Of a stretch of DNA of 64,000 nt, positions 35,254 to 47,949 are shown one piece after another. The translations under genes and the position numbers were made by a program. How positions within the stretch are numbered: position 1 is the stretch's first letter; every line of letters begins with the position of its first letter. The notes beneath the pieces are model-generated. The model was not told the origin of the DNA. It ran no database searches and was given only the letters and a program-made list of their open reading frames with translations. This stretch comes from Ashinkailepas kermadecensis (taxonomy: Eukaryota > Arthropoda > Thecostraca > Neolepadidae): positions 1 to 64,000 of the forward strand of contig JAOTOM010001549.1 of assembly GCA_034440615.1 (NCBI GenBank), given 5' to 3'.

Positions 35254-36394
35254 GGGTAGACCGGATTACTCAACTTATAACATATCCGGTACTCAGTCCA
35301 ATAAGCGTATTGCAATACACAAGCAGCCCATGTTATTTAGCCTCTGAACTATTCCATACCTGGGTACCTAGTTTAGTGAAATTTTTACAGTGATGAAGTG
35401 TCACAAAATAACCACGCACCAACGTCATAAACATGATACTGACAAAATGCAGAACATATATCCTAATAAGTAATTCAAGCCAGGTAGGTGCATGGTAGCT
35501 ATGCAGTAAGGTTGTTACCTCCTTACCTACATGCCAGCTTACCTAGGAATTTCAACCAGTGTCCAAATTATCTGATTTTCAGATTAAAACATGCATGTTG
35601 CCATGGATATATCTAGCACAATGGTGAAAATGTGCTGAAAATTTAGTGCAATACGCAGCGAATTTGCAGTAATTGCGTTACTGATAATTTTCAGAATAAG
35701 CGAAATGGAGCTGAAATTTCCAATGCAATTTAGTGTGTAAATAGTTTGAATGCAAAAACTGTCAATTTTGTGGTTGAACTAGCTTGTATAGTGGATGTAT
35801 GTTTTCATTTCGGACTGATTTCTGTGATATACAATTAGCTTGTTTCCAAATGTGATGCAAATTAGCTTCAACTTCTTCAAATATCTCTACCTCTTACCTC
35901 TCCTACTTGGGTTCCTGGTATCCTTTAACATGAAAAGACAATGCATGAATAACACGGCAGACAATAATAGTCCTCTCACGCAATACGAAGTAGTCTAGCT
36001 TCATCGAATAGTAAACCGAACCAAAGCAGAATTGATTTTTCCTTCATAATAAATCATTTACACCACTGTCCCATCACGATAAATGACAAAATTGCACCCT
36101 ACATGAAGTCCTGGAAACATGCAAATAGGATAAGCTATGTTTACCCGGTTACACATGAAAACCGTGCCTGCTATTTTGAAGATGCCGTCAAAAGTGCTAG
36201 TTTTGCCAGGGGCGTCTTCATTGTGTTCGCATTTTAGTACGTGATAGCTACTGCGTGTGTTCGCATTTTAAGATGTGATTGTTACCGCATATCAACCAGC
36301 TTCTTTCTTGCTTTCGTACACACGCAAATTATACCAAACCCTCTTTCTCCCCTTTTACGGGTCTCAGTTTGCGCTCTCTCTCTCTCTCTCTCTG
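35254..36394. other. Unassigned AT-rich DNA
   Basis: No recognised gene or repeat. Confidence 0.35.
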
Positions 36395-36475
36395 CAACTG
36401 GTCCAGAGTGCAGCCAAGAAGGGCCCTTATGGCTCATAGTTGCACTGATCTTTTATGTCTATGTTCGGTCTTGTG
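36395..36475 (+). repeat. CR1-like LINE 3' tail fragment
   Basis: CCAAGAAGGGCCCTTATGGC followed by TCATAGTTGCACTGATC and TTTTATGTCTATG matches, in sense orientation, the 3' end of the minus-strand LINE at 9,660-9,720. It retains only the last tens of bases of the 3' UTR. Confidence 0.75.
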
Positions 36476-36629
36476 AAACTTGTCTTGTGAAATGTGCTAA
36501 AGAAACCTCATTAGGGTAAGGAAATAATCGGGCGCGGCACGTACTGATTGCCATGCTGACTGTCAGTGCGGTACGTACTGACTGCCTGCAGCTGACTTAC
36601 CAATGAGCGAAGGCGTCACTTTGGACGTA

Positions 36630-37182
<553 letters not shown>

Positions 37183-38959
37183 TCACTTTTGTCTCTTTTG
37201 CTCTTTTTCTCCATCTTTAATAATATGCAGGCGTTCATTCCATGTTCTCGTACTTCAATAAAGGTGATAAATTTGAGTACTTGCCACTTATGCAAATGAC
37301 GGACTTTGGTACTTCCCAGAGCGCTGGTGATAGATTACGAATTTCCACTTCATCCTCTGATTCATACATCGAGTGCATCACTTAGAGGGGGTGCCGTCGG
37401 TTTTTCAGGCGATAAAGCCAACCATCCTGAAAACTGGAAAGCGAGTGAAGTGCTGGCCGGCTGGTTTCAACTAAGTCGTTATACCCATGAGTGGCATTTG
37501 GACATCCTTTTCATCGATTGCGTCAAATGACACCAGAATTGGCGTCCGACTGTGTTCACGAGAGCCGGACAACTGGCACCCTGTCTATAAGGGAGTTGAC
37601 TGATGGGCGGCCTGCTGACCATGCTGCCATGCACTTCACAGGACGTCAAATCAATAGCATTCGACGACAGAGCACAATATACGAGAGCACCGAGAGGCCA
37701 GCGCCGAACAAGAACATAACACCGAAGTGGTGAGTACTCAAGTACAACACCGAAGTGGTGAGCATTCAGTCTCAATTGAGCTGTCATGACAATTGCATTG
37801 CTCTATCATTTTGTTCACATGCGAATGAAGTTGTATTTGTTTGCCTATCGGCTAAATCTGCACACATCCCATTGGAGTGTGTCCTGCCCGTAAGGTGTTT
37901 TACACGTGAGTGCGAAATAGCATGTCCAAGCAAATTACTGCACTTTCGATGACCGTCATACCTGCCTGAATAAATGAACTGAATAAATTGTCATGAAATG
38001 GTATGCCAGACTGAGTGGAACTTTGACCATTCTTAAACATTTGCATACTGCCGAGTGCACGGTGCACAAGGTGTAGTTTCGCTCCACTGCACCGCTTTTT
38101 AGAGATAGTTGCGGGAAACTTGGTTCATTGCGATTGTTTACCCGCCATAGGTGCACGCATTAATGCCGTGGTCCGTAGTTAAAAGAAATGTGCACCAGCT
38201 GGCATCCGTTCAATACATCGATATTCAAAGTCGGTGCTGACAGCTCAACTGCGACCATAATTAGGGCTTTGGTGTTCCTTCTCCCACTGTTGTGCGAGCA
38301 TCATTCCTCAAACTCATAGGAAACGTTCTTTGTGAAATTGCGAACGATGCGATAAAACAAACAAAATTGCAGTCAAACCACCAGATTGACTGTCATCAAC
38401 CGACGATGGTGATGACCTATGACCTTATAAACCTTTCATATGGACTTTTGTGACCCAACCCATCCTGTGAGCTTAGTTCACTAGAGAGAGTGAGTGATTT
38501 GTTTAGGCGTGCCGGACCATAAAGGTCATTTGCGCCGCCTTTAAAGCGAGTACGTTACATGTCTGTCTATAAAGCGAGCATTTGCGATCAAGGTGCAGGC
38601 AAGTGGACATTTACGTTAAGGAGTTTTACGTTATAGTTTGCGTGATATTTTAGGTGCTGAAGGCGAGGGTCTGGGCTGGGGCACTCCCTGATTTCTAAAT
38701 GATTTAGTTTTACTTTACTCCTCCACAAAATAATTCGTAGTTTGGGTGGGGGTGTGGGTGTTTTGAGAATGGCGAGAAGTTGATTTTGCCAGGGTGCCGG
38801 ATTTAGCCTACTCGTATCGAAGAGCACCGAGGGATCTTTACCATGCGAACAAGGAGGTAATTGTTCACACCGCCTATCACGCCGGCCGACGCGTGTAGTA
38901 GCGGGCTAGTCTAAGCATGCCATGTAGGGTTGTCAGTTGGGTTAGTACGGTGTTTTGCA
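37183..38959. other. Unassigned DNA
   Basis: Open frames up to 102 codons on opposite strands, with no recognised domain. Confidence 0.35.
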
Positions 38960-39240
38960 ATTCGGCTCTTCTACGTCCGCTGTAACTCTGGGTAGCCGTT
39001 TACGTTATGAGTTGCAAGGCAAATCGGCTCATGTACGTCCGATGGCTCCTCTGGGTAGTCGTTTTACGTTATGCTAATTTTTATTTTTATTTTTGTTTTA
39101 TGTTTTCCTAAAGCAGGTCGGCTTATCTACTTCCGACGGCACCGCTAGGTAGCCATTTATTTCTAATTGAGAAGCAAATCGGCTCATGCACGTCAGACGC
39201 CATGCGAGGATGGCTATTTACGTGTTTCCTACGAGTGTTT
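38960..39240. repeat. Degenerate 61-62-bp tandem repeat, four copies
   Basis: Units begin with CGGCTC(A/T)T at 38,963, 39,025, 39,119 and 39,180, each followed by (A)CGTCCG-like and GGGTAGCCGTTTACGTT-like blocks. Spacings are 62, 94 and 61 bp; the long one holds an extra T-rich stretch. The array sits immediately beyond the LINE stop codon, so it may be the LINE 3' UTR. Confidence 0.65.
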
Positions 39241-40785
39241 CGCGATCATGCATTGCGAGTTGATGTAAGTGTTCGTGGTGTGGTGCCTACAGTGCTCCTG
39301 CTAGTTTTGTGGCACACATATATTCAAATAGCAATTGAAGGAGTTCTGGGTGTTTGTCACCGAAAAGCGATGGAAGCGATAGGGTGATGCCCTCTCTTTG
39401 GCAGAATGCCTTAAGTGGTTGTCTTTGAGAGCTAAAGCTACTACAGTCTAGCAGGATGTGGCCTATGCTTAACGTGGTATTGCAGGTACCGCAGTGCGGT
39501 TTTGTATATTGGCCACCCTCTAATTGAGGCTGTGTTAGCTTTGTGCAACCAGTTCTAAGTCTAGTGAGGATGACCTCTTTTTGTCGGTGAGATTGATTTG
39601 ATGTGTTCCATGTGCCTATTGTTGGTTTGATTGCGTGGGTGTGGTTGGATTTGTGTTGTGTTAAGTTGTGTTGTGTCCATGTGTTCTGTTGATGTTGGCG
39701 AATGTGGCGTTGTAGGAGTGCTTTGCTATCGTCTACCGGATATTCCACGCTAGGGTAAGAGTTCAATGCTAAGGCTTGCTTTGCGAGCCGGTATGCTTCT
39801 TCGTTACCTGGGATGTTGGCGTGGCCCGGAATCCAGAGGAAGGAAAAGTTCATGTTTACGTTATAGGCGACGAGTTGTTGGATTCTATCAATGAAGTGAT
39901 GTGGACAGTCGTGGGTGTTGCTAATTGACTGGAGGACGGATTTGGAGTCTGAGCAAATTATTACGCTTCTAGCTTTACGCCTCATGAGAATGGTGATAGC
40001 GGCCATAATGGCCATTGCTTCAGCGGGGTAGATGGAGAAGTTATCCGGTAGACGCTTGGAAAGTCTGCGACCTGGTCCAGTGATGCCGATGCCTACCTTT
40101 GTCTCGTGTTTCGACCCATCCGTGAATACGAGTGATTTGTGATTATTGTCATCGGTGAACTTGTGGAAGAGGCCAAGAATTTCCGCCGATGTGATAGTGG
40201 ATTTCTTCTCCGAGAGCAAGTACTCGACCTTTGGTTGACTGAAAGTCCAGAATGGCCTAGTGGGCGGTCGAGCTGCAGTGGATGGCATTGCGAAGTTAAG
40301 ATCTGAGAGAGCCGTGGAAATTTGAATGCTATATGGTGGAAGTTTGCGCGCAAATCGGCTCTTGTCGTATCTGTCAGGCGTAAAGCAGCGCTGTGCTGGA
40401 TGATTTGTAATGTAATTGAGTTTGATGTGGTAGCGGCACAGCTGCTGTGTCCTCCTGACGTGGAGTGGGGGGCGTGTTTGAGTCTACTAGAAGACTGGCT
40501 ATCGGTATGGTGCTGAGGGCACCTGTGGCTGCTCTGATGCAGCTGTTTTGGATGATTTCTAAATTTCGGCTCTGACTTTCTGAAATGGTGGCAAAAATGA
40601 TGCTATTGTATTCTAGGATGGGTCGTATGATTGATGTGTGCAGTCACGGTAGTGTTTTTCTGTCTCCGCCCCAGTCTGTGCCTGCAAGTGCACGTAGTAT
40701 GTTGACGCGCTTCGCGCATCGCTTCGAGATGGAGGTGATGTGGGTGTTGAAACAGAGTTTTCCGTCTAAATGTACTCCTAAGAAC

Positions 40786-41809
40786 TTAACACTCGCACGT
40801 CCGGCGGTCCGCGCCAGCTTCGCATGTCCGGGGGGGGGGGGCAGATGTCTGCCCCCCTAAGATCTCCAGAACTATACTAGGTAGCGACAAACAGAAAACG
40901 GCGTTGGATAGCTGGTGACAAGCTCTATCGAAAGTATTTCTGTCATTTTCTCGCTCAGGTCAATATTTAGGTCGCTGGGTCATCATATGTCAAATTCGAC
41001 CAGATCGGGTGGGACCCTCAGATATTGGCACATATCTCAGGACCTGTAACAGATAGAAACAAACTGCAAATGCTATTCGACAGCGCTTGAAATGCGCTAT
41101 CGACATACGCTGTGCAATTTAAGGTCAGGTCATCAGATGGGTCACCGAAACTATGACCTCAGGTCAAGGTCATGGGGTACACTAGGGAGGTCATGTAAGA
41201 TATCAATCGACACGTCTTGGCGATATAAGCACAATGATGGTAATTTCAGCCTTCTAGCTCAATGCAGTGCGATGTAATGCGCAGAAATGTGCTAGTGATT
41301 CCAGGTGACCTCAGCTGACCTTGGTGAGGTCACTGAGCAAAAATGTCAGCGGTGACATTGAGAATAGCTTTGAACTACACGCCATAACCGTTGGAGGTCA
41401 TTCCGAGAGCAAATATGTAACCAGGAAACATTTGTATATTTTACCATAGGCCTATAATGGGGAAGCCATGGCCGCGATCTGACCTCAGGTCAATGCTACA
41501 AAAAAACCGTGATCCACATATTATAGTCCTTGATAAGATCATGACGTGATATAAGTTTGAAATCAATCGCCCAATTATTGTGGGAGTGATGCCACTTAGA
41601 ACTCCGAGGGATTTTGGGTCACTTCGCATGACCTGGTGATCTGACTTGAGATGACCCAGGGTCAAACATTTCTGAGGATATGCGGAAAAGACCAATGAGC
41701 AGCCATGCGAGGTTTGGCCTTGCTAACCCGATTAGTATGGCGGCAAAGTAGGAAAAACCGCAGGGGGGGCGGATATCTCCCCCCCCCCCCCTGGACGTGC
41801 GCGGGTTAA
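40786..41809 (+). mobile_element. TTAA family 1 element, copy 2
   Basis: 1,016 bp between TTAA (40,786-40,789) and TTAA (41,806-41,809). The left CACGTCCG/CATGTCCG pair is 27 bp apart, followed by a G-run hairpin around CAGATGTCTG. The right end has GGCGGATATC inside a G/C-run, then GGACGTGCGCGGG. TCAAGGTCA is at 41,164-41,172. It interrupts the LINE RT thumb. Removing element plus one TTAA rejoins the LINE frame (KCFK next to FLGVHLDG). It is more diverged from copies 1 and 3 than they are from each other. Confidence 0.92.
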
Positions 41810-41980
41810 AGCATTTCACTTTGTTCGATGGCTTTGCCATATATTTTAAGTACAGTTTTGGGTGTGGGGCGGAGACGACCATATGTGACGGTGGCCGATT
41901 TTTCTGCGGACAGGGTGTTTTGCAATGTGCAATGCAACTTTGCAATGTGGTCTAGTCCTGTTTGAATGTTTTTTTCAGCT

Positions 41981-42999
41981 TTAACACTCGCACGTCCGAC
42001 GGTCCGCGCCAACTTCGCATGTCCGGGGGGCAGATGTCTGCCCCCCTAAGATCTCGAGAACTATGCTAGGTAGCGACAAACGGAAAACGGCTTTAGATAG
42101 CTGGTGACAAGCTCTATCGCAAGTAATTCGGTCATTTTCTCGCTCAGGTCAATATTTAGGTCGCTGGGTCATCATATGTCAAATTCGACCAGATCGGGTG
42201 GGACCCTCAGATATTGGCACATATATCAGGACCTGTAACAGATAGAAACAAACTGCAAATGCTATTCGACAGCCCTTGAAATGTGCTATCGACATACGCT
42301 GTGTAATTTAAGGTCAGGTCAACAGATGGGTCACTGAAACAATGACCTCAGGTCAAGGTCATGGGGTAGAGTAGGGAGGTCATGTAATATATCAATCGAC
42401 ACGTCTTGGCGATACAAGCACAATGAAGGTAATTTCAGCCTTCTAGCTCAATGCATTGCGATATAATGCGCAGAAATGTGCTAGTGATTTCAGGTGACCT
42501 CAGCTGACCTTGGTGGGGCCACTGAGCAAAAATGTCAGCGATAGCATTGCGAATAGCTTCCAACTACACGCCATAACGGTTGGAGGTCATTCCGAGAGCA
42601 AATATGTAACCAGGAAACATTTGTATATTTTTCCATAGGCCTATAATGGGTAAGCCATGGCCACGACCTGACCTCAGGTCAACGCTACGAAAAAACCGTG
42701 ATATACATATTATAGACCCTGATAAGATCATGACGTGATATAAGTTTGAAATCAATCGCCCAATTATTGTGGGAGTGATGCCACCTAGAACTCGGAGGGA
42801 CGTTAGGTCACTTCGCCTGACCTGGTGACCTGACTTGAGATAACCCAGGATCAAACATTTCTGAGGATATGCGGAAAAGACCACTGAGCAGCCATGCGAG
42901 GTTTGTCCTTGCTAACCCGATTAGTATGGCGGCAAAGTAGGAAAAACCGCAGGGTGGGGGGGCGGATATCCGCCCCCCCCCCGGACGTGCGCGGGTTAA
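41981..42999 (+). mobile_element. TTAA family 1 element, copy 3
   Basis: 1,011 bp between TTAA (41,981-41,984) and TTAA (42,996-42,999). It has the same ends and hairpins as copy 2; TCAAGGTCA is at 42,353-42,361. It interrupts the same LINE just after the FADD catalytic motif. Removing it with one TTAA rejoins QCFL to KAEKNIQTG in frame. Shared variants with copy 1 at 17.5 kb (for example GCGAATAGCTTCCAACTAC) show that it is not a tandem duplicate of the neighbouring copy 2. Confidence 0.92.
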
Positions 43000-43634
43000 G
43001 GAAGCATTGTGATGTTGTCCAAATGGCTATGTCGTCCGCGAAAAGCGAGTATTGAAGTGAAGTGTTAGTGTGGTCAGCAAGTATGTCGTTGATCATGATG
43101 ATGAAGAGGCTCGGTGAGAGCACGCTTCCCTGAGCCAGGCCCTGCTCCTGAGTTGTGGTGTTTGATGTGACACTGCCGCATCGGACCTTAAGGGTCCTGT
43201 CTCTAAGGATGTTGAGAATGAAGTGTGCCATGTGTCCGCGTAGGCCTATCTTGTGGAGTTTGTGTGTCAGTGTGGGCTTGTGTACTCGGTCGAATGCGGC
43301 AGTGATGTCTAAGTAGGCAGCTACTGTTGTGCGCTTGATGCATAGACCACTTTTTATGTCATGCACTAATCTAATGAGATTGTCTGTAGTTGACTTTTTG
43401 ACGCTGGAAGCCGCACTGAAATTCGTCGAGTAGGTCGTTGTGTTCCAGAAATTTCCTCAATCGCGTGTTGACCATGCGCACGACTAGCACAGCTAGTAAG
43501 TGAGATGGGTCTATAGCCTTTTGGGGTGGAGTGATCTTTGTGCGGCTTTGATAATTGAATGACTACGCTCTCTCGCCACGATGCGGGAAACGTGTCGCTT
43601 TGGTACAGTTCATTGTAGTGAAGGCTTTTCTCCC

Positions 43635-44575
43635 CCTTCTGTACTGGGGCTAACCTTCATTTTTGTCTCGTGGATTAGTCTAGGGTTTGACCTCAGCGTT
43701 GGACGATATTAAGACCCCGGAAGTATTCATTCCATGGCTCTGAGCCTTCATCTCAGAGCTCTGATCTCACATCTTGACACGCACCTCCAAAGCCAGCACT
43801 TATATATTGTGCTATTTGTCAAACAGTCAGCGGCCATGATATTTCAGACATTAATGGCGCAGCGTGATAAATGTGTTAATAATATAGCTGCATCTCGACG
43901 GACAGAGCAACAGCTTCATCTTCTCTCTACATCTCAACAGACACAGCGACTATCAGGCAGAGTCCAGGCGTACCTTAGTACCGAAGGTGCGGGGCAGGGC
44001 TGGCCAGCCATCGGCCACCCTGCCCCACCGAGCTCCAACACACAGCCACGCGTCTCGATGGCCAGTTCCCTTCTGAGCCCTCCCGGCTCCGTTCGCTAAG
44101 TAACCACAGGCAACGCCCGTACCACGTGATCAACCCGCAACACGTTACTACTGCGTCGTACCAGTGGGGTTACTCATCCCCCGGCCAGAGAACAAAGGCT
44201 CGCTCTGAACTGGCGTCTAGAGAGCACAATGGCTCTCTCTGAACCCCGTGCACTGTACTGCAGGCGGGCTCGACGAAAAGGGGAGGGGGACAGGGCAATG
44301 TCCACTGGCCGGCCTCGATCGGAGCGGTGGCTAACAATCGAACATTGCGAGCTGGACATGGATCTTATCTGTGGTAGATCGGATGGGCCGCATGCCTGGC
44401 GTTCTTGATGTGATAGCTAATACTTGTGTTTTGGTACCTCACGCGGCCTTATCGCGGGTTACACAGACAGTACATTCCAGAGATTCTCAAACGATGAGTG
44501 CCGAACGGTGTAGTTATATCTAACATTGTTACAACCGCGCCAGTCGAACTGTGGGGAGGGGCTGCATTTATGGGA
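43635..44575. mobile_element. Unassigned insertion in the LINE RT
   Basis: About 940 bp with no LINE similarity separates RT segments that should be adjacent (TKLVFES and NELYQSDTFPASW). No TIR or target duplication is evident, and exact ends are uncertain. A 121-codon plus-strand frame at 43,734-44,099 lacks a recognised domain. Confidence 0.5.
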
Positions 44576-45290
44576 TTAGGATGACTCAAAAACTAACTTT
44601 GTTACATCATTTATGGCCGCTAGTAGGTACGTTAGGGAGTTTTTGCTAAGTCGTTTAAGAAACTGGTAATGTATGTCATCCGGCCCAACCGACGTGTTTC
44701 CACACTTGCTGAGGGCAAGGTGTAATTCGTGCATAGTAAACGACTGATTGTAGAATTCTCTATTGCTAGAGCTAAAATGTGTTTTGGAGGCAAGGGCGTC
44801 TAGAGCGCTTACTATAGTGGTAGTGGTGTCGTAATTGTTGTTGCCAGATACGCTGGCGTAGTGTAGTTTAAAGTGGTCTACGATTTGTTGTGGGTCAGTG
44901 ATGTCCTGTCCTTTCACCGTCAGCTGGGGTAAGGGGCCTGGTGGTGGTCGTTTCAGGTTGAAGCGCTTCATCAGGTCCCAGATTCTGCCGGTAGGGGTGA
45001 ACCTTTTGAATTGAGAGGCAAAAGACTGCCTACAGTTTTGTCGTGCTGTTCGAATTGTGTACCGACAGTGTTTTTGAGATCGTCTGTATGCTGATACAGA
45101 CGATCGTCTGATGTCTGTGTGCTGCTTCGCACACGCATCTTTTGAATTGTTTGTGGGCACGGCGCCGTGCAGCGATTGCCCTTTGACAGTCCGGGGTCCA
45201 CCATGGCGTCACCATAGTTTACTAGCCCTCATCATCATTTCATACAATCTGGCGTGCGGTTTAGGCCTGTCGCTCCGGTAGTGCGCGCCA

Positions 45291-45437
45291 TAACTAGAGC
45301 TGCTTCACTGTGACGATTCAGGTGTGCTCTCATTTCACTTCATCGGTTCCGATCTCGTGTCACTTAGATATTTTTGTGTAGATCTTAAGCCCACCACCCG
45401 ACTGGGGAATTTCAGTTCAAAGCGGAAGCTAGTAAGG
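45291..45437. other. Junction between the LINE and the 24-bp minisatellite
   Basis: About 150 bp of unique-looking sequence with no recognised feature. Confidence 0.3.
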
Positions 45438-47091
45438 TTCAGCGCACGTCGTGTGGAGGGCTTCAGCGCACGTCGTGTGGAGGGCCTCAGCGCACGTCGT
45501 GTGGAGGGCCTCAGCACACGTCGTGTGGAGGGCCTCAGCACACGTCGTGTGGAGGGCCTCAGCGCACGTCGTGTGGAGGGCCTCAGCGCACGTCGTGTGG
45601 AGTGCCTCAGCGCACGTCGTGTGGAGGGCCTCAGCACACGTCGTGTGGAGGGCCTCAGCACACGTCGTGTGGAGGGCCTCAGCGCACGTCGTGTGGAGGG
45701 CCTCAGCGCACGTCGTGTGGAGGGCCTCAGCACACGTCGTGTGGAGGGCCTCAGCGCACGTCGTGTGGAGGCCTCAGCGCACGTCGTGTGGAGGGCCTCA
45801 GCGCACGTCGTGTGGAGGGCCTCAGCACACGTCGGTGGAGTGCCTCAGCGCACGTCGTGTGGAGGGCCTCAGCACACGTCGTGTGGAGGGCCTCAGCACA
45901 CGTCGTGTGGAGTGCCTCAGCGCACGTCGTGTGGAGTGCCTCAGCGCACGTCGTGTGGAGGGCCTCAGCGCACGTCGTGTGGAGGGCCTCAGCACACGTC
46001 GTGTGGAGGGCCTCAGCGCACGTCGTGTGGAGTGCCTCAGCGCACGTCGTGTGGAGGGCCTCAGTGCACGTCGTGTGGAGGGCCTCAGCGCACGTCGTGT
46101 GGAGGGCCTCAGCGCACGTCGTGTGGAGGGCCTCAGCACACGTCGTGTGGAGGGCCTCAGCGCACGTCGTGTGGAGGGCCTCAGCGCACGTCGTGTGGAG
46201 GGCCTCAGCGCACGTCGTGTGGAGGGCCTCAGCGCACGTCGTGTGGAGGGCCTCAGCGCACGTCGTGTGAAGGGCCTCAGCACACGTCGTGTGAAGTTCC
46301 TCAGCACACGTCGTGTGGATGGCCTCAGCGCACGTCGTGTGGAGGGCCTCAGCACACGTCGTGTGGAGGGCCTCAGCACACGTCGTGTGGAGGGCCTCAG
46401 CGCACGTCGTGTGGAGGGCCTCAGCGCACGTCGTGTGGAGGGCCTCAGCGCACGTCGTGTGGAGGGCCTCAGCGCACGTCGTGTGGAGGGCCTCAGCGCA
46501 CGTCGTGTGGAGGGCCTCAGCACACGTCGTGTGGAGGGCCTCAGCGCACGTCGTGTGGAGCCTCAGCGCACGTCGTGTGGAGGGCCTCAGCGCACGTCGT
46601 GTGGAGGGCCTCAGCGCACGTCGTGTGGAGGGCCTCAGCGCACGTCGTGTGGAGGGCCTCAGCGCACGTCGTGTGGAGGGCCTCAGCGCACGTCGTGTGG
46701 AGGGCCTCAGCGCACGTCGTGTGGAGGGCCTCAGCGCACGTCGTGTGGAGGGCCTCAGCGCACGTCGTGTGGAGGGCCTCAGCACACGTCGTGTGGAGGG
46801 CCTCAGCGCACGTCGTGTGGAGGGCCTCAGCGCACGTCGTGTGGAGGGCCTCAGCACACGTCGTGTGGAGGGCCTCAGCGCACGTCGTGTGGAGGGCCTC
46901 AGCGCACGTCGTGTGGAGGGCCTCAGCGCACGTCGTGTGGAGGGCCTCAGCACACGTCGTGTGGAGGGCCTCAGCGCACGTCGTGTGGAGGGCCTCAGCG
47001 CACGTCGTGTGGAGGGCCTCAGCACACGTCGTGTGGAGGGCCTCAGCACACGTCGTGTGGAGGGCCTCAGCACACGTCGTGTGGAGGGCCT
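45438..47091. repeat. 24-bp minisatellite A, about 69 copies
   Basis: Tandem 24-mers with core CAGCGCACGTCGTGTGG followed by AGGGCCT. Two positions vary between units (CGC/CAC, and GGGC/GTGC). Three short deletions (near 45,768, 45,832 and 46,558) shift the phase. Because 24 is a multiple of three and no frame makes a stop, frames up to 612 codons are open in at least two plus-strand frames and 464 in a minus-strand frame (SAHVVWRA, SARRVEGL and PQRTSCGG repeats). These are artefacts unless transcription is shown. Confidence 0.97.
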
Positions 47092-47878
47092 CGTGTCACC
47101 GGTGGCGGAGACTGCTATCGTGAGCATGGATTGATGCCGTGGCAAGATGACTGCTTATGGCGGTCATGCTCTCCACGTTTTCCACGAGCAGGTTTCACAG
47201 CATCGGGAGGTAACCACGTTGGCGTGGGTAGGTTACTGTCGGCTCGATCGATTACCAAACGTCTGGGTAGATACACTTCTCGGAGCTGACGAAAACACAG
47301 TGTCGAAGTCCAGATAAGTAAGGGGAACAATGGAGATGTAAACACTCGTTGAGACTGACGAGGGAATGGATGCTTTCGTTCAGGTTATTATGTTATTGCA
47401 TGAGAAGTTCATGTCCACAGCAGCAGCAGCAATGCTGCTGCTGTGGCCTCTTTCCGCCGTCAATATGCTATCATGGTATCCAACGCCTTTCTGCAACGGT
47501 CGTTGTGGTAGGGACTTTAGATAGTGTAGCGAGTGTATTTTGTTTTCTTGCTCCCGTCCCACGGAACTAAAAGAGCATCGAGAATACAAATTAACCCGAT
47601 GAATACATTGAATTGTTTCAACACTGGTTTCGTGAAATCCAGGTAACCTTAGATATCCTAGCATCGCTGATAACTCAGTGACATCAACTGACGAAACAAC
47701 GCCTTATCCAATGCTAAGGAGGCGCATTCCCAATGAAATGTTTCCCTCTCAATCTAGACGTTGCGACACCGTTTCTGCAACGGAAAGTACACAATTGAGG
47801 GTGTGCCGCCTTGTGGGAATGTCTTACATTTTAGTAGTATTTATCCGGCAAACAATGTTCATACCAACACGACACCCA

Positions 47879-47880
<2 letters not shown>
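47092..47880. other. Unassigned DNA
   Basis: No recognised gene. A short CAGCAGCAGCAGCAATGCTG hairpin-like trinucleotide stretch lies at about 47,419-47,440. Confidence 0.35.
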
Positions 47881-47948
<68 letters not shown>

Positions 47949-47949
47949 T
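47881..47949. repeat. (AT)n microsatellite
   Basis: About 30 AT dinucleotides, ending in CACATATATAA. Confidence 0.95.

Larger units (their letters stand above)
39230..45290 (-). pseudogene. I-like LINE with RT and RNase H, split by three insertions
   Basis: Element order on the minus strand has four parts. 45,290-44,576 is the post-endonuclease linker (PWWTPDCQRAIAARRRAHKQ) and RT start (LALSKCGNTSVGPDDIHYQF). 43,630-43,000 is the RT core (SWRESVVIQLSKPHKDHS, KGYRPISLTS, DITAAFDRVHKPTL, EQGLAQGSVLSPSLF, SLFADDIAIWTT). 41,980-41,810 is the RT thumb. 40,785-39,287 is the thumb and RNase H (FTDGSKHETKVGIGI, ICSDSKSVLQSI, WIPGHANIPGNEEA) ending with a HILLDCSSF block. Interruptions are two family 1 elements and about 940 bp at 43,635-44,575. 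A frameshift near 43,400 also disrupts it. The endonuclease domain is not recognisable upstream. Confidence 0.9.

Noticed and set aside
39230..45290. An active retrotransposon
   Set aside because: Three insertions, at least one frameshift and no recognisable endonuclease domain.
45324..47289. Frames of 599 and 612 codons that look like repeat-rich proteins
   Set aside because: They lie wholly in a 24-bp minisatellite, are open in several frames on both strands at once, and change reading at small deletions; no independent coding signal.
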